The notes: generated by a model not told the origin, from the sequence alone. DNA of 10,645 bases from Deltaproteobacteria bacterium (GCA_021786815.1 JAJYMR010000223.1:1-10645); one strand, 5' to 3'; positions 1 through 6,388 are shown, counted from the stretch's first letter. Made by a program: numbers and translations.

Positions 1-999
1 TTTCAGATCCGCCGGGTCAGAACCCGACCACGCCACCGCGACCGCCTTGCCGCGATGAATAGTCTTGCACCGCCCGTTGATGATGCCCGCGTCGACGAGC
101 CTTGCGATGCCCGGCGCGACCATCTCGGTGTGAAGTCCAAGGTCGCGCTTGCGATCGAACGCGCCGAGCCGCGGCATCTGCGAACTCGGATCGCCGACGC
201 CGATCTGGATGGTGGCGCCGTCTTCAAGCACCTCGCCGAGGTAGCCTGCGATCACCCCGTATTCCGCGGGCGGGTCCGCAAGCCCGAGGAAAACCCGAAC
301 CTCCTCCAGCGACATCCGCGCGATGTAATTCAGCACGGGCCAGACGCGCTCGATGCCCGCCTCTTCGATTGCGCGGCGCATGCCCTCGCGCTTTGCGGGG
401 TCCATCTGGGAAAGCTCGCGCTCGACTGCGTCGAGGTCGGGGGCCGGCGGCGTCGCGTCGACGAAATAATCGAACTCGCTTACGTGCATGTAAACGTCGC
501 CGTGGACACGCGGGAGCGTCGAATCGACCTCCGCGACGGCGCATCGCGCCCGCCTGACGTACATGCGCTTGTTCCACTGATGAGGCCCGAAGCTCACGAA
601 GCCCTGGCTATTGGGCGCGCTAGTGCTAACGAACGTGATGTCGACGGGTTTGTCCTCGGCGGGACGTTCGTCGTGCGCCTTGAAGCTGGTCGAGAGCAGG
701 TTGGGAAGGTACGAGGCGCCCTTGCGGTCGTGAAGCGGGCGTCCGAGGTTTCCGATGAAGACCTCGAACTCGATACGGAAGACGTCGGCCAGTTCGCCGC
801 CGAACCATCCTGGATCGATGGTCGGCGAGGACAATCTCAGGTCCACCTTTCCGCCGAGTTCGTTTGCTCGCGCAGCAAGCGCCCGCTGCATCACGGAGCC
901 GCTGACGAGCGGAAACTGAACCCGCATCCCGGGCTTTACCATCGTTGCCGCCTGGTCGGCGGAAACCTGGCGCGTGGCGTAGTAATCCTGCCAGTGCAC
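1..999 (-). CDS. acetyl-CoA hydrolase / 4-hydroxybutyrate-type CoA-transferase (3' end cut off)
   Basis: Family I CoA-transferase, predicted to move CoA between a short-chain acyl-CoA and a carboxylate, or to hydrolyse acyl-CoA, in the cytoplasm. The reading frame is open from the start to base 1, giving 333 codons without a stop; roughly the last 100-150 residues lie outside. Visible family motifs include VSADQAATMVKPGMRV near the N-terminus, QIGVGDP around residue 264, and LGLHTEM with Glu292 (bases 124-126). By analogy with 4-hydroxybutyrate CoA-transferase this Glu should form the glutamyl-CoA thioester. It is followed by DAGIINGRCKTIHRGK. Between HVSEFDYF (about residue 174) and GYLGEVLEDG there is an apparent helical insertion of about 45 residues relative to the proteins I know. 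Start chosen: GTG at 999, with GGGGA seven bases upstream and a family-like VHWQDYY N-terminus. GTG at 1038 (13 codons longer) is possible; an in-frame TAA lies just upstream. Substrate unknown. Confidence 0.88.
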   Translation of the reverse strand, partial: MHWQDYYATRQVSADQAATMVKPGMRVQFPLVSGSVMQRALAARANELGGKVDLRLSSPTIDPGWFGGELADVFRIEFEVFIGNLGRPLHDRKGASYLPNLLSTSFKAHDERPAEDKPVDITFVSTSAPNSQGFVSFGPHQWNKRMYVRRARCAVAEVDSTLPRVHGDVYMHVSEFDYFVDATPPAPDLDAVERELSQMDPAKREGMRRAIEEAGIERVWPVLNYIARMSLEEVRVFLGLADPPAEYGVIAGYLGEVLEDGATIQIGVGDPSSQMPRLGAFDRKRDLGLHTEMVAPGIARLVDAGIINGRCKTIHRGKAVAVAWSGSDPADLK

Positions 1000-1045
1000 G
1001 GTGTGATCCCCGATTCTAATCGTTCCCGTGCGGCGCACGCGCCCC

Positions 1046-1075
1046 CTAAAGCGCGCCGGAACATTGGCGCTTTAG
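1046..1075. promoter_or_regulatory. perfect 9-bp dyad between divergent genes (operator candidate)
   Basis: CTAAAGCGC (1046-1054) and GCGCTTTAG (1067-1075) are exact inverted repeats separated by 12 bases, so the half-sites are centred about two helical turns apart. The dyad lies between the CoA-transferase start (999 or 1038, minus) and the DUF72 gene (plus). Neither side carries a T-tract, so it does not look like an intrinsic terminator. A dimeric regulator site is an inference only; no regulator gene is in the window. Confidence 0.45.
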
Positions 1076-1091
1076 CAAGAAGCACCTAAGC

Positions 1092-1119
1092 TTGTCCACG
1101 ATTTCGCCACCATTATAAC
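1092..1119 (+). promoter_or_regulatory. candidate sigma-70-type promoter for the DUF72 gene
   Basis: TTGTCC (1092-1097), a 16-base spacer and TATAAC (1114-1119) resemble -35 and -10 elements. Transcription would start near 1126, at or after the ATG at 1125. That favours the internal ATG at 1155, which has its own ribosome binding site, as the true start. A run of eight T (1132-1139) would lie in the leader. Confidence 0.4.
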
Positions 1120-1154
1120 CTTCAATGGAGCTTTTTTTTGCACAGGTGCGCGCG

Positions 1155-1883
1155 ATGGGCTCGCGTCCGGCGATAATCAGGATCGGAACCTCGGGCTTCA
1201 GCTACAAGGAATGGCTTGGCGACTTCTATCCCGCGAAACTCGCCGGGCCAAGGATGCTCGCCTATTACGCCGAGCGTTTGCCAACGGTCGAGATCAATTA
1301 CACGTTCCGGGCGATGCCGCGCGCCGAGATGCTCGCGCGATGGGCCGGCGAAACTCCGGCTCACTTCCGCTTTGCGCTCAAGGCCCCGCAACGCATCACG
1401 CACGTCGCGCGCCTGCGCGGCGTCGAGGACGCTCTCTCGCACTTCATTTCCGTTTCGCAGGCGCTTGGCGAGCGGCTTGGTCCCGCGCTCTTCCAGTTGC
1501 CGCCCGATTTCAAGCGCGATCTTCCGCTGCTTGGGGATTTCCTTGCGGCGCTCGGCGCGAGGATGCGCGCGGCGTTCGAGTTCCGCAACCGCTCATGGTT
1601 CGACGACGCGGTATTCGAGCAGTTACGAGCCGCCGGCGCAGCGCTCTGTATAGCGGAGAGCGAACGGCTGTCGAGTCCCGTGGAGCAGACCGCTCCGTAC
1701 GCGTACTTCCGGCTAAGACGCGAGGAGTACGACGAGCGGGCGCTGGGGGTATGGGCCGAAAGGCTTGCGCTGATGGCCGCAGGATGCGAGGAACTGTACG
1801 TTTACTTCAAGCATGAGAAGCGCGCTCCGGCGCTTGCGCTCAGGCTTCGCGAGATGCTGCCCGCGGCACAGGTGGCTGGTTGA
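1155..1883 (+). CDS. DUF72 family protein (YecE-like)
   Basis: Protein of 242 residues of the DUF72/YecE family, which adopts a TIM-barrel-like fold and whose biochemical role is not established. Family signatures appear in order: IRIGTSGFSYKEW near residues 8-20, VEINYTFRAMP around 45-55, FRFALKAPQRITH around 71-83, GPALFQLPPDF around 109-119, AFEFRNRSW around 130-138, and YVYFKHE near 215. Length matches the usual 230-270. The ATG at 1155 has AGGTG (1144-1148) six bases upstream. The in-frame ATG at 1125 would add ten residues (MELFFAQVRA) but has no comparable binding site and lies on top of the predicted transcription start. The stop overlaps the TTG start of the next gene, so the two are probably one transcription unit. 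Confidence 0.9.
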   Translation: MGSRPAIIRIGTSGFSYKEWLGDFYPAKLAGPRMLAYYAERLPTVEINYTFRAMPRAEMLARWAGETPAHFRFALKAPQRITHVARLRGVEDALSHFISVSQALGERLGPALFQLPPDFKRDLPLLGDFLAALGARMRAAFEFRNRSWFDDAVFEQLRAAGAALCIAESERLSSPVEQTAPYAYFRLRREEYDERALGVWAERLALMAAGCEELYVYFKHEKRAPALALRLREMLPAAQVAG

Positions 1884-2473
1884 TAAGGGAAGGACGTTAC
1901 CGGTACAAAATCCTGCGCCGTGGCGAAGCCGTTGCGGTCGAGGAAACGGAAGTCCGGGCCGGCACGATTGAGTGCGTGCGCCGCTCGGCTGACGGGATGA
2001 GCCGCTACGAGGCACACGCGTCACTTGACGAGCAGGGTCGCGTAATCCGCCTTGCCGTGCGGTACACGAGGGGGCCTTTCTCGCGAAGCGCGACTTACGA
2101 AGCGGGCGACGATTTTCTGCGTGGAAGCGTAAGCGCGATGGGCGCGCGGACGGTCGAGACCGCCAAACTCGGCCGCTTTCGCGAGGTTGACGCTGGCACG
2201 GTTTTGTTCCGGGCGCTCGTCATCTCGCACGTGCGCGAGCGCGGACAGAAGCAATGGACCGGGAGGGTCGCCTTAATCGACCCGAACACGCTTCTGCCCG
2301 CGTCGGTCAAGCAGACCTGCCGGCAGAAGGACGTTTCGGGCCTCGTATGGAGCTACGAGCCGCGCATGGGCGACTCGGAGGAGATACGTTTCGACGAAGC
2401 CGGGCGGCTCGTGAGCCTCGCGGACAACCGCGGAACGCTCGCGCGGCTCGTCGGCGAAAGCGCGGGCGGCTGA
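1880..2473 (+). CDS. uncharacterised 197-aa protein, coupled to the DUF72 gene
   Basis: Family not recognised. The frame starts with TTG at 1880, and TTGA overlaps the TGA stop of the DUF72 gene (1881-1883), an arrangement typical of translational coupling; AGGTGG at 1870-1875 precedes it. The protein is rich in alternating charged and hydrophobic residues, suggesting mainly beta structure. It starts MIREGRYRYKILRRGE, and its second half contains LIDPNTLLPASVKQT and EIRFDEAGRLVSLADN. There is no signal peptide, membrane segment, CxxC or obvious catalytic motif. The general look recalls antiparallel-sheet proteins such as DUF3108 or DUF6134, but I cannot assign it. It converges on the bactofilin gene with six bases between stops. 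Codon use matches its neighbours, so it is likely a real gene. Confidence 0.72.
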   Translation: MIREGRYRYKILRRGEAVAVEETEVRAGTIECVRRSADGMSRYEAHASLDEQGRVIRLAVRYTRGPFSRSATYEAGDDFLRGSVSAMGARTVETAKLGRFREVDAGTVLFRALVISHVRERGQKQWTGRVALIDPNTLLPASVKQTCRQKDVSGLVWSYEPRMGDSEEIRFDEAGRLVSLADNRGTLARLVGESAGG

Positions 2474-2479
2474 GTTCCG

Positions 2480-2827
2480 TCAGGCTGCCACTCGTTCGCG
2501 CGGCATCTTGCAGTCGCCGTCGAACTTCGCGCCCTCGGCCAGCGCGAGACTCGGCGTGCTGATCGAGCATCGCACGCGCGCCGTGGGCAACAACTCGACG
2601 CGTTCGCGCGCTACGACCTCGCCGCTCACGTTGCCGGCTATCGAGATGTGCTTGCCGGCGATACGCGCGGTTACGACGGCGCCCGCCTCGATCACGATTT
2701 CCTCGCCGGTGATCTCGCCGTCGACTTCGCCTTCGATTTTCGCCGGCGCCTTGAAGAAGAGTTTGCCCGAGACCTTTGTCCCCTTACCGATGCAGGACTC
2801 GAAACCGGACTGGCCGATAGTGCTCAT
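2480..2827 (-). CDS. bactofilin (polymer-forming cytoskeletal protein)
   Basis: Small bactofilin (formerly DUF583) of 115 residues. Bactofilins form a right-handed beta-helix that polymerises into nucleotide-free filaments at the inner membrane and help localise cell-wall or polarity factors. The signature is the repeating pattern of short strands: GKGTKVSGKLFF, AKIEGEVDGEITGEEIVIEAGAVV, KHISIAGNVSGEVVARERVEL and then EGAKFDGDC. Gly and Val/Ile recur about every six residues. It is nearly all core helix, with a short N-terminal tail and almost no C-terminal extension. The ATG at 2827 has GGGAG seven bases upstream. No M23 peptidase, a common bactofilin partner, lies next to it; the flanking genes are the unknown 197-aa gene (convergent) and the phosphohydrolase (divergent). 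Confidence 0.92.
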   Translation of the reverse strand: MSTIGQSGFESCIGKGTKVSGKLFFKAPAKIEGEVDGEITGEEIVIEAGAVVTARIAGKHISIAGNVSGEVVARERVELLPTARVRCSISTPSLALAEGAKFDGDCKMPRERVAA

Positions 2828-2894
2828 AAATCAGCTCCCTCAAAGCTTTTGTCACAGTCGTGCGAGCAACGCCACCGTGCGATTGCGGTTCACG

Positions 2895-2924
2895 CGGACA
2901 AACCGCCGGCGGCGCTTCTATACG
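2895..2924 (+). promoter_or_regulatory. weak promoter candidate for the phosphohydrolase gene
   Basis: CGGACA (2895-2900), an 18-base spacer and TATACG (2919-2924) lie about 60 bases before the ATG at 2981. Each hexamer matches the sigma-70 consensus at four positions. It is the best candidate in the 153-bp divergent spacer, but it is not strong. Confidence 0.25.
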
Positions 2925-2980
2925 CCTTTGCGCGGCCTGCCCATGCCACGGTAAACATATCGGCGAAGGGGCACAAGAAC

Positions 2981-4888
2981 ATGCTGCGCGAGTATGGGCC
3001 GGAACGCCTCGACGGGCAGGGTCTGGACCGCAACCAATACGAATCGGGCGACCGCGCGATTCTCGCCCTTCTCGCCGAACCGCCCGCCGACGAGCAGGTC
3101 GATATCGTTGCGACCTTTCGCGAGGACGCCTACGAGGTCTGGTCCGGGCGCGGAATGATCCGGTTCAAGCGCTTCGCCGACGAATCCGGCGGCCTGCATT
3201 TCAAGGTCGTCGAGCAAATCGGCGAAAACCCGCTCGAACGGCAGGACCCGTTCGCTGTGGCGACCGTCGAGGAGGAATTGCGCGCGGCCGAGGCGAGCGG
3301 CAACCGATGCGACGACCCGAATCTCGCCTTCTTCGAGCCGTACGCTCTCACCCATCCCTTCGCCTACGAGCGTATCGCGCAGGTCTTCGACAGCCCGCGC
3401 GGCCCCGATCTGATCGTAAGCCCGAAGTCGTACGCCTACGGCTCGCAGCGCGGCCAGCACGGGGCGCTCGACGTGGTGCAGTCGCGTGCGCCGCTTCTTT
3501 TCGCAGGTCGCGGAGTCCGGCCGGGAAGCCACCGGCTTGCCGCGCGCCACGTCGATATCGCGCCTACTATCGCGCGCCTGATGGGGTTTTCGCCGGTGCC
3601 GGGTCTCGGCAGCGACGGCACCGAACGCGAGGTCTATCTGAAGCGCCAGGACGGCCGCGCGCTCGCCGAAATCCTTGCCGACGGCGGCGCGCCGCAGCCC
3701 GAGCGCGCCTATCTGTTCCTGCTCGACGGCCTTTCGCACTCGGAACTCGTCCATTCGCTCGAGTGCAACCCGCGCGCGATTCCGAACCTGGCGCGGCTTG
3801 CGGCTTCGGGAGCGTTTCTCTCGCACGGCTCGACGGTCAACTTTCCGAGCATCACGTGGCCCAGCCATTCGACCATCCTGACCGGCACATGGTCCGGCCA
3901 TCACGACGTCGTCAATCCGAGCTTTCATCTCCGCGAGCATCGCCGCACCGTTGCGGTCCAGGGGATCGTCTTCGAGACCGAGGGATGGCTCTGCGAGCAC
4001 GTGGAAACGCTGTACGAAGCCTTCAAGCGCAATTTCGGCGCGCACGCGCTTACCGCGTCGATCCACGAGCCGCAGGGACGCGGCGCCGACCATGCGGCGT
4101 TCGAGCGCAGGCTGGTCGGCGACAAGGCGCGCCTCAAGGAGATCACGTCCGCGCTCGCGGGCGACATAAGTCCGCGATGGACCGCGGAGAAGGACCCCGC
4201 GATGTATCGCGAGGAGATGATCGACGTGCGCGGCATGGCGCAGTTCATGAATCTGATCGAGCATTGCGCCGACCGGCCGCCGGCCTTCGTGGCGCACGAG
4301 TTCGTCGTGACCGACGCGGCGGGCCACGAGTTCGGACCTCATCATGAGGGCCTGCGGGAGGCGCTTTTCAGGACCGATCGGCGAATCGGCCAGGTGATGG
4401 AGATTCTGCGCCGGCGCGGGCTTCTGGATTCGACGCTGTTCGTCGTTACGTCGGACCATGGGATGGCGGCGCAGCGCGTCGAGCTCGCCGCGAATCCGGC
4501 CGTCGAGCCTTCGCGAAAAGGCGTGCGCGGTGTTTACCTCGAGCCGATGATCTATCTGCGCGATCTTGCGGTCGATTGCGTGCGCGGGCGCGACGGAAGG
4601 ACGATTCGCGTGACCGTGCGCGACAATGACCCGCACCCGGACGGCAGCCGGCCGCCGGTCGAAGGAGCGCGAGTTGCGATAATCGGACGCTCGGGCGCAG
4701 TGATCGCGCGCGCAGGCACGTCAGGCTCGGGCACGGTTGCTTTTGCGACACCGGCGAATCTTCGCGACCACGAAATCCGGGTCGAAGTCGAGCACGACGA
4801 GTTCAACCCGCGCACGATTCGCGCCGACGGAACGCCGATTCGTCCGGATCTGCGGCGGATGCTCTACGGCGAGCTTGCGCGCGGCTAG
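2981..4888 (+). CDS. alkaline-phosphatase-superfamily phosphodiesterase/phosphatase with permuted domain order
   Basis: Protein of 635 residues, predicted to be a metal-dependent (probably two-Zn) phosphodiesterase, pyrophosphatase or phosphatase. No signal peptide is seen, so it is probably cytoplasmic. Metal and nucleophile residues of the nucleotide pyrophosphatase/phosphodiesterase type are recognisable: Asp249 in LFLLDGL, nucleophile Thr292 in FPSITWPSH, Asp445 and His449 in TDAAGHEFGP, and Asp492-His493 in VTSDHGM. The late His ligand that normally follows SDHG, in a GxHG motif, is absent after residue 493. A matching GQHG with His160, followed by APLLFAGRGVRPG and VDIAPTIARLMGF (to about 203), lies at the N-terminus instead. 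Residues 1-205 therefore look like the C-terminal half of the fold placed first. Residues about 540-615 look like a beta-sandwich accessory domain (IRVTVRDND, GARVAIIG, EIRVEVEHDEF). The ATG at 2981 has GAAGGGG nine bases upstream; the frame is open back to 2648 but there it is antisense to bactofilin. Substrate unknown. Confidence 0.82.
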   Translation: MLREYGPERLDGQGLDRNQYESGDRAILALLAEPPADEQVDIVATFREDAYEVWSGRGMIRFKRFADESGGLHFKVVEQIGENPLERQDPFAVATVEEELRAAEASGNRCDDPNLAFFEPYALTHPFAYERIAQVFDSPRGPDLIVSPKSYAYGSQRGQHGALDVVQSRAPLLFAGRGVRPGSHRLAARHVDIAPTIARLMGFSPVPGLGSDGTEREVYLKRQDGRALAEILADGGAPQPERAYLFLLDGLSHSELVHSLECNPRAIPNLARLAASGAFLSHGSTVNFPSITWPSHSTILTGTWSGHHDVVNPSFHLREHRRTVAVQGIVFETEGWLCEHVETLYEAFKRNFGAHALTASIHEPQGRGADHAAFERRLVGDKARLKEITSALAGDISPRWTAEKDPAMYREEMIDVRGMAQFMNLIEHCADRPPAFVAHEFVVTDAAGHEFGPHHEGLREALFRTDRRIGQVMEILRRRGLLDSTLFVVTSDHGMAAQRVELAANPAVEPSRKGVRGVYLEPMIYLRDLAVDCVRGRDGRTIRVTVRDNDPHPDGSRPPVEGARVAIIGRSGAVIARAGTSGSGTVAFATPANLRDHEIRVEVEHDEFNPRTIRADGTPIRPDLRRMLYGELARG

Positions 4889-5235
4889 AGCGACTCGATC
4901 GCCTCTTTGAGCACCACTGCCTGGTTGTGCTTTTCGTCTTTCGCGCCGTAAACGAGGGTTACGGCTCCCTTGCGCGCGGTTTCGGCGATCTGACGCAGCA
5001 TCGAAACCGCCTCCGGCCGTTTGAGTTCCTTGAGGTAGCGCTTTCGGAACTCGTCAAATTTTTCCGGATCGTGGCCGAACCAGTTTCGAAGCGCGTCGCT
5101 CGGTCCCAGTTCCTTCATCCAGAAGGCGATTTCGAGCGATTCCTTCCCGAGGCCGCGCGGCCACAGGCGATCGACGAGGATCCGGACACCATCGCTCTTG
5201 GCGGGCGGCTCGTACGCGCGCTTGATACGTATCAT
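4885..5235 (-). CDS. DUF488 family protein (YeaO-like)
   Basis: Protein of 116 residues of the DUF488/YeaO family, a small conserved cytoplasmic protein of unestablished function. Diagnostic motifs are RILVDRLWPRGL (about 18-29), the FWMKELGPSDALRNWFGHDP block (38-57), FRKRYLKEL (63-71) and VTLVYGAKDEKHNQA (92-106). The length is exactly that of the family. The ATG at 5235 has AGGTGA nine bases upstream. It follows the cytochrome c gene by 50 bases on the same strand and is probably co-transcribed with it. Its TAG stop (read from 4887 to 4885) interlocks with the stop of the convergent phosphohydrolase gene through the palindrome CTAG. Confidence 0.92.
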   Translation of the reverse strand: MIRIKRAYEPPAKSDGVRILVDRLWPRGLGKESLEIAFWMKELGPSDALRNWFGHDPEKFDEFRKRYLKELKRPEAVSMLRQIAETARKGAVTLVYGAKDEKHNQAVVLKEAIESL

Positions 5236-5285
5236 TCGCGATTGTCACCTCGCTTCGCGCGAAACCCATCGGTGGTCCGCACCCG

Positions 5286-5747
5286 TCACTTCTTAAGCGA
5301 TACGAGGTAGTCGGCTACGGCGTTGGCGTCCTCTGAATCGAGCCGGAACGAGGGCATCGGATGCCTGGCCGGGACGCCGTTCGGCGTGATCCCGCTTTCC
5401 ATGAAGCGGACGAATTGCGCCCTCGTCCAGCCGTTTGGCAATCCCGCGATCGACGGCGCGTACTTGGCAGCCTTCTTCGACACGACAAACGGAAGCGGAC
5501 CGCCCTCAAGCCAGCGTTTGAGGTCCGGTTTGCCATCGGTTCTCGGCGTATGGCATTCGCCGCACACCATGACCCTTTCGACGAGGTAGCGTCCGCGCGC
5601 GGCATCGCTCTTCTGTTTTGCGTTTGCGGTTCCGCAGAGCAGGAGGGTCGTCGCCGCCACGACAAGCATCGGGCCAAAGTATCTGCACTTAATCTCATTT
5701 CCTTCGCGCCCAACGAATTTTTGCAACACCGACCTGATTCGCGTCAC
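5286..5747 (-). CDS. secreted mono-haem class I c-type cytochrome
   Basis: Predicted periplasmic electron carrier. With the start chosen, the protein has 153 residues: a Sec-type signal peptide with hydrophobic core PMLVVAATTLLL ending at ANA (about residue 43), then one CGECH haem site at 62-66 and the probable axial Met131 in RHPMPSF. DANAVADYLVSLKK forms the C-terminal helix. The LxxGGPLPF segment recalls cytochromes paired with dehydrogenases, but no dehydrogenase partner is adjacent. The GTG at 5747 is preceded by GGAGG with a five-base spacer, and a TATAAC -10-like hexamer lies at 5784-5779. Longer in-frame starts (ATG 5777 and further upstream) lack support. The ATG just before the signal peptide, in GGAAATGAG, is out of frame, while the in-frame codon there is ATT. 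The exact N-terminus is therefore uncertain. Confidence 0.85.
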   Translation of the reverse strand: MTRIRSVLQKFVGREGNEIKCRYFGPMLVVAATTLLLCGTANAKQKSDAARGRYLVERVMVCGECHTPRTDGKPDLKRWLEGGPLPFVVSKKAAKYAPSIAGLPNGWTRAQFVRFMESGITPNGVPARHPMPSFRLDSEDANAVADYLVSLKK

Positions 5748-6087
5748 TCCCTCCTCCCCTTTTCGGCAAGGTCGCATAGTTATACTTGAGCAAAGGCCGG
5801 CGCGCCCGCGCACGCCGCTGCTTGCTAAGTCGCGAACGCCGGACATGTCCACATCGCGAACGAGATGTTGCGCATCGGGCCATCGTCGAGTCGGGACGCA
5901 CGCGGCTTTGATGCGCGGTTCGACACGTCGTCGGCTCCCCTGTCCGCAGTGGCAGCCGATGATAGGCCGCTGCCACGTCAAGGGCAAAGCTGTGAAGAAT
6001 TCGCTCAGCGCGCGAAGCGCGCCATCTTGTCGCCCTGGGCTTGGGGTATGAAACGGTTTGCGCCTGAACCGGCTTCGCGGCCGCGGC
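5748..6087. other. 340-base stretch without a supported gene
   Basis: Between the cytochrome c start and the end of the small minus-strand ORF I see only short overlapping open frames of unusual composition. None has a convincing ribosome binding site or recognisable family. The stretch contains the -10-like TATAAC for the cytochrome gene, a perfect 8-bp dyad at 5949-5976, a GCGC-GAA-GCGC mini-hairpin near 6010-6020, and part of the hairpin at 6062-6093. No T- or GGTTCGA-type tRNA signature was found. Confidence 0.5.
5949..5976. repeat. perfect 8-bp inverted repeat with 12-base spacer
   Basis: GTGGCAGC (5949-5956) and GCTGCCAC (5969-5976) pair exactly around a 12-base loop. It sits about 200 bases upstream of the cytochrome c start and has no T-tract on either side. 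It may be a regulator site, a structured RNA element or the relic of a mobile element end; the sequence alone does not decide. Confidence 0.4.
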
Positions 6088-6093
6088 TCAGGC
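6062..6093 (-). terminator. hairpin overlapping the stop of the small ORF (weak terminator candidate)
   Basis: GCCTGAACCG (6062-6071) and CGGCTCAGGC (6084-6093) form a 10-bp stem with one mismatch and a 12-base loop. The right arm contains the minus-strand TGA (6090-6088) of the small ORF. Downstream on the minus strand the sequence is GCAAACCGTTTC, without a real T-tract, so intrinsic termination is uncertain. Confidence 0.3.
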
Positions 6094-6300
6094 CTTTCGT
6101 CTGAGCAGTTTAATCAAGCGCGAGCGGGTTTTGGTCAAAAGGCCGGAGGGTTGCTGTTGCGTCGTGACGAAAGGCGGTGGATCGCCCCAGAGGTCGGCGA
6201 GGATCTGCCTGAGCTTGCTTTGATAGGAGTCTGACTTTCGCGTCTTCGGCGACGGGTTGGATTGCGGATTTGCAGATCCGGGCTCGCGCGACTTCTTCAC
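6088..6300 (-). CDS. small basic hypothetical protein (70 aa)
   Basis: Not recognised. The GTG at 6300 is preceded by GGAGGG with a seven-base spacer and gives 70 residues. The upstream in-frame ATG at 6315 would give 75 residues with AGGG seven bases before it; in that case the GGAGGG would itself be coding. The N-terminal part is Ser/Pro/Lys-rich and probably disordered (VKKSREPGSANPQSNPSPKT). The middle looks helical (YQSKLRQILADLWG), and the tail is strongly basic (KTRSRLIKLLRRKA), which could contact nucleic acid or membrane. There is no signal peptide or metal site. Support for its being real comes from a promoter-like TTGCTA-17-TATCAT upstream, a ribosome binding site and a hairpin at its stop. 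Its isolated position and small size keep confidence moderate. Confidence 0.5.
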   Translation of the reverse strand: MKKSREPGSANPQSNPSPKTRKSDSYQSKLRQILADLWGDPPPFVTTQQQPSGLLTKTRSRLIKLLRRKA

Positions 6301-6359
6301 AGTCGTGCCCTCCATTTGATAGCCCTGTCTCTGATCCCCCCGGTCCCAGACAAATCCGG

Positions 6360-6388
6360 ATGATAGTTTGTGGGTGTGCTTATAGCAA
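6360..6388 (-). promoter_or_regulatory. candidate promoter for the small basic ORF
   Basis: Read leftward, TTGCTA (6388-6383), a 17-base spacer and TATCAT (6365-6360) fit a sigma-70-type promoter. Transcription would start near 6353, leaving a leader of about 40-55 bases before the small ORF. Confidence 0.42.

Noticed and set aside
55..1089. Open plus-strand frame of 344 codons opposite the CoA-transferase
   Set aside because: The minus-strand translation has unmistakable CoA-transferase motifs; the plus frame has Arg/Asp-rich, featureless sequence typical of a GC-rich shadow.
1110..1139. CCATT/AATGG stem followed by eight T, terminator-like
   Set aside because: Only a 5-bp AT-containing stem, with no rightward gene ending upstream; it overlaps the DUF72 promoter and leader instead.
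2648..2980. Upstream extension of the phosphohydrolase frame
   Set aside because: It lies antisense to the bactofilin gene and shows no phosphohydrolase sequence; the ATG at 2981 has a good ribosome binding site. It therefore does not supply the missing N-terminal half of an additional domain.
2918..4636. Open minus-strand frame of 572 codons opposite the phosphohydrolase
   Set aside because: Very rich in Arg, Ala, Val and His with no recognisable motif; the plus strand carries the complete metal-site set. It reflects codon bias, not a gene.
5315..5713. Alternative minus-strand frame beginning at ATG in GGAAATGAG
   Set aside because: It has a plausible ribosome binding site but lacks haem site and signal peptide; it is out of frame with the cytochrome. 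A one-base sequencing error here was considered but is not needed to explain the gene.
5748..5987. Long N-terminal extension of the cytochrome c frame to 5987
   Set aside because: The extension is Arg/Cys-rich and would bury the signal peptide; a ribosome binding site and a -10-like element support the GTG at 5747.
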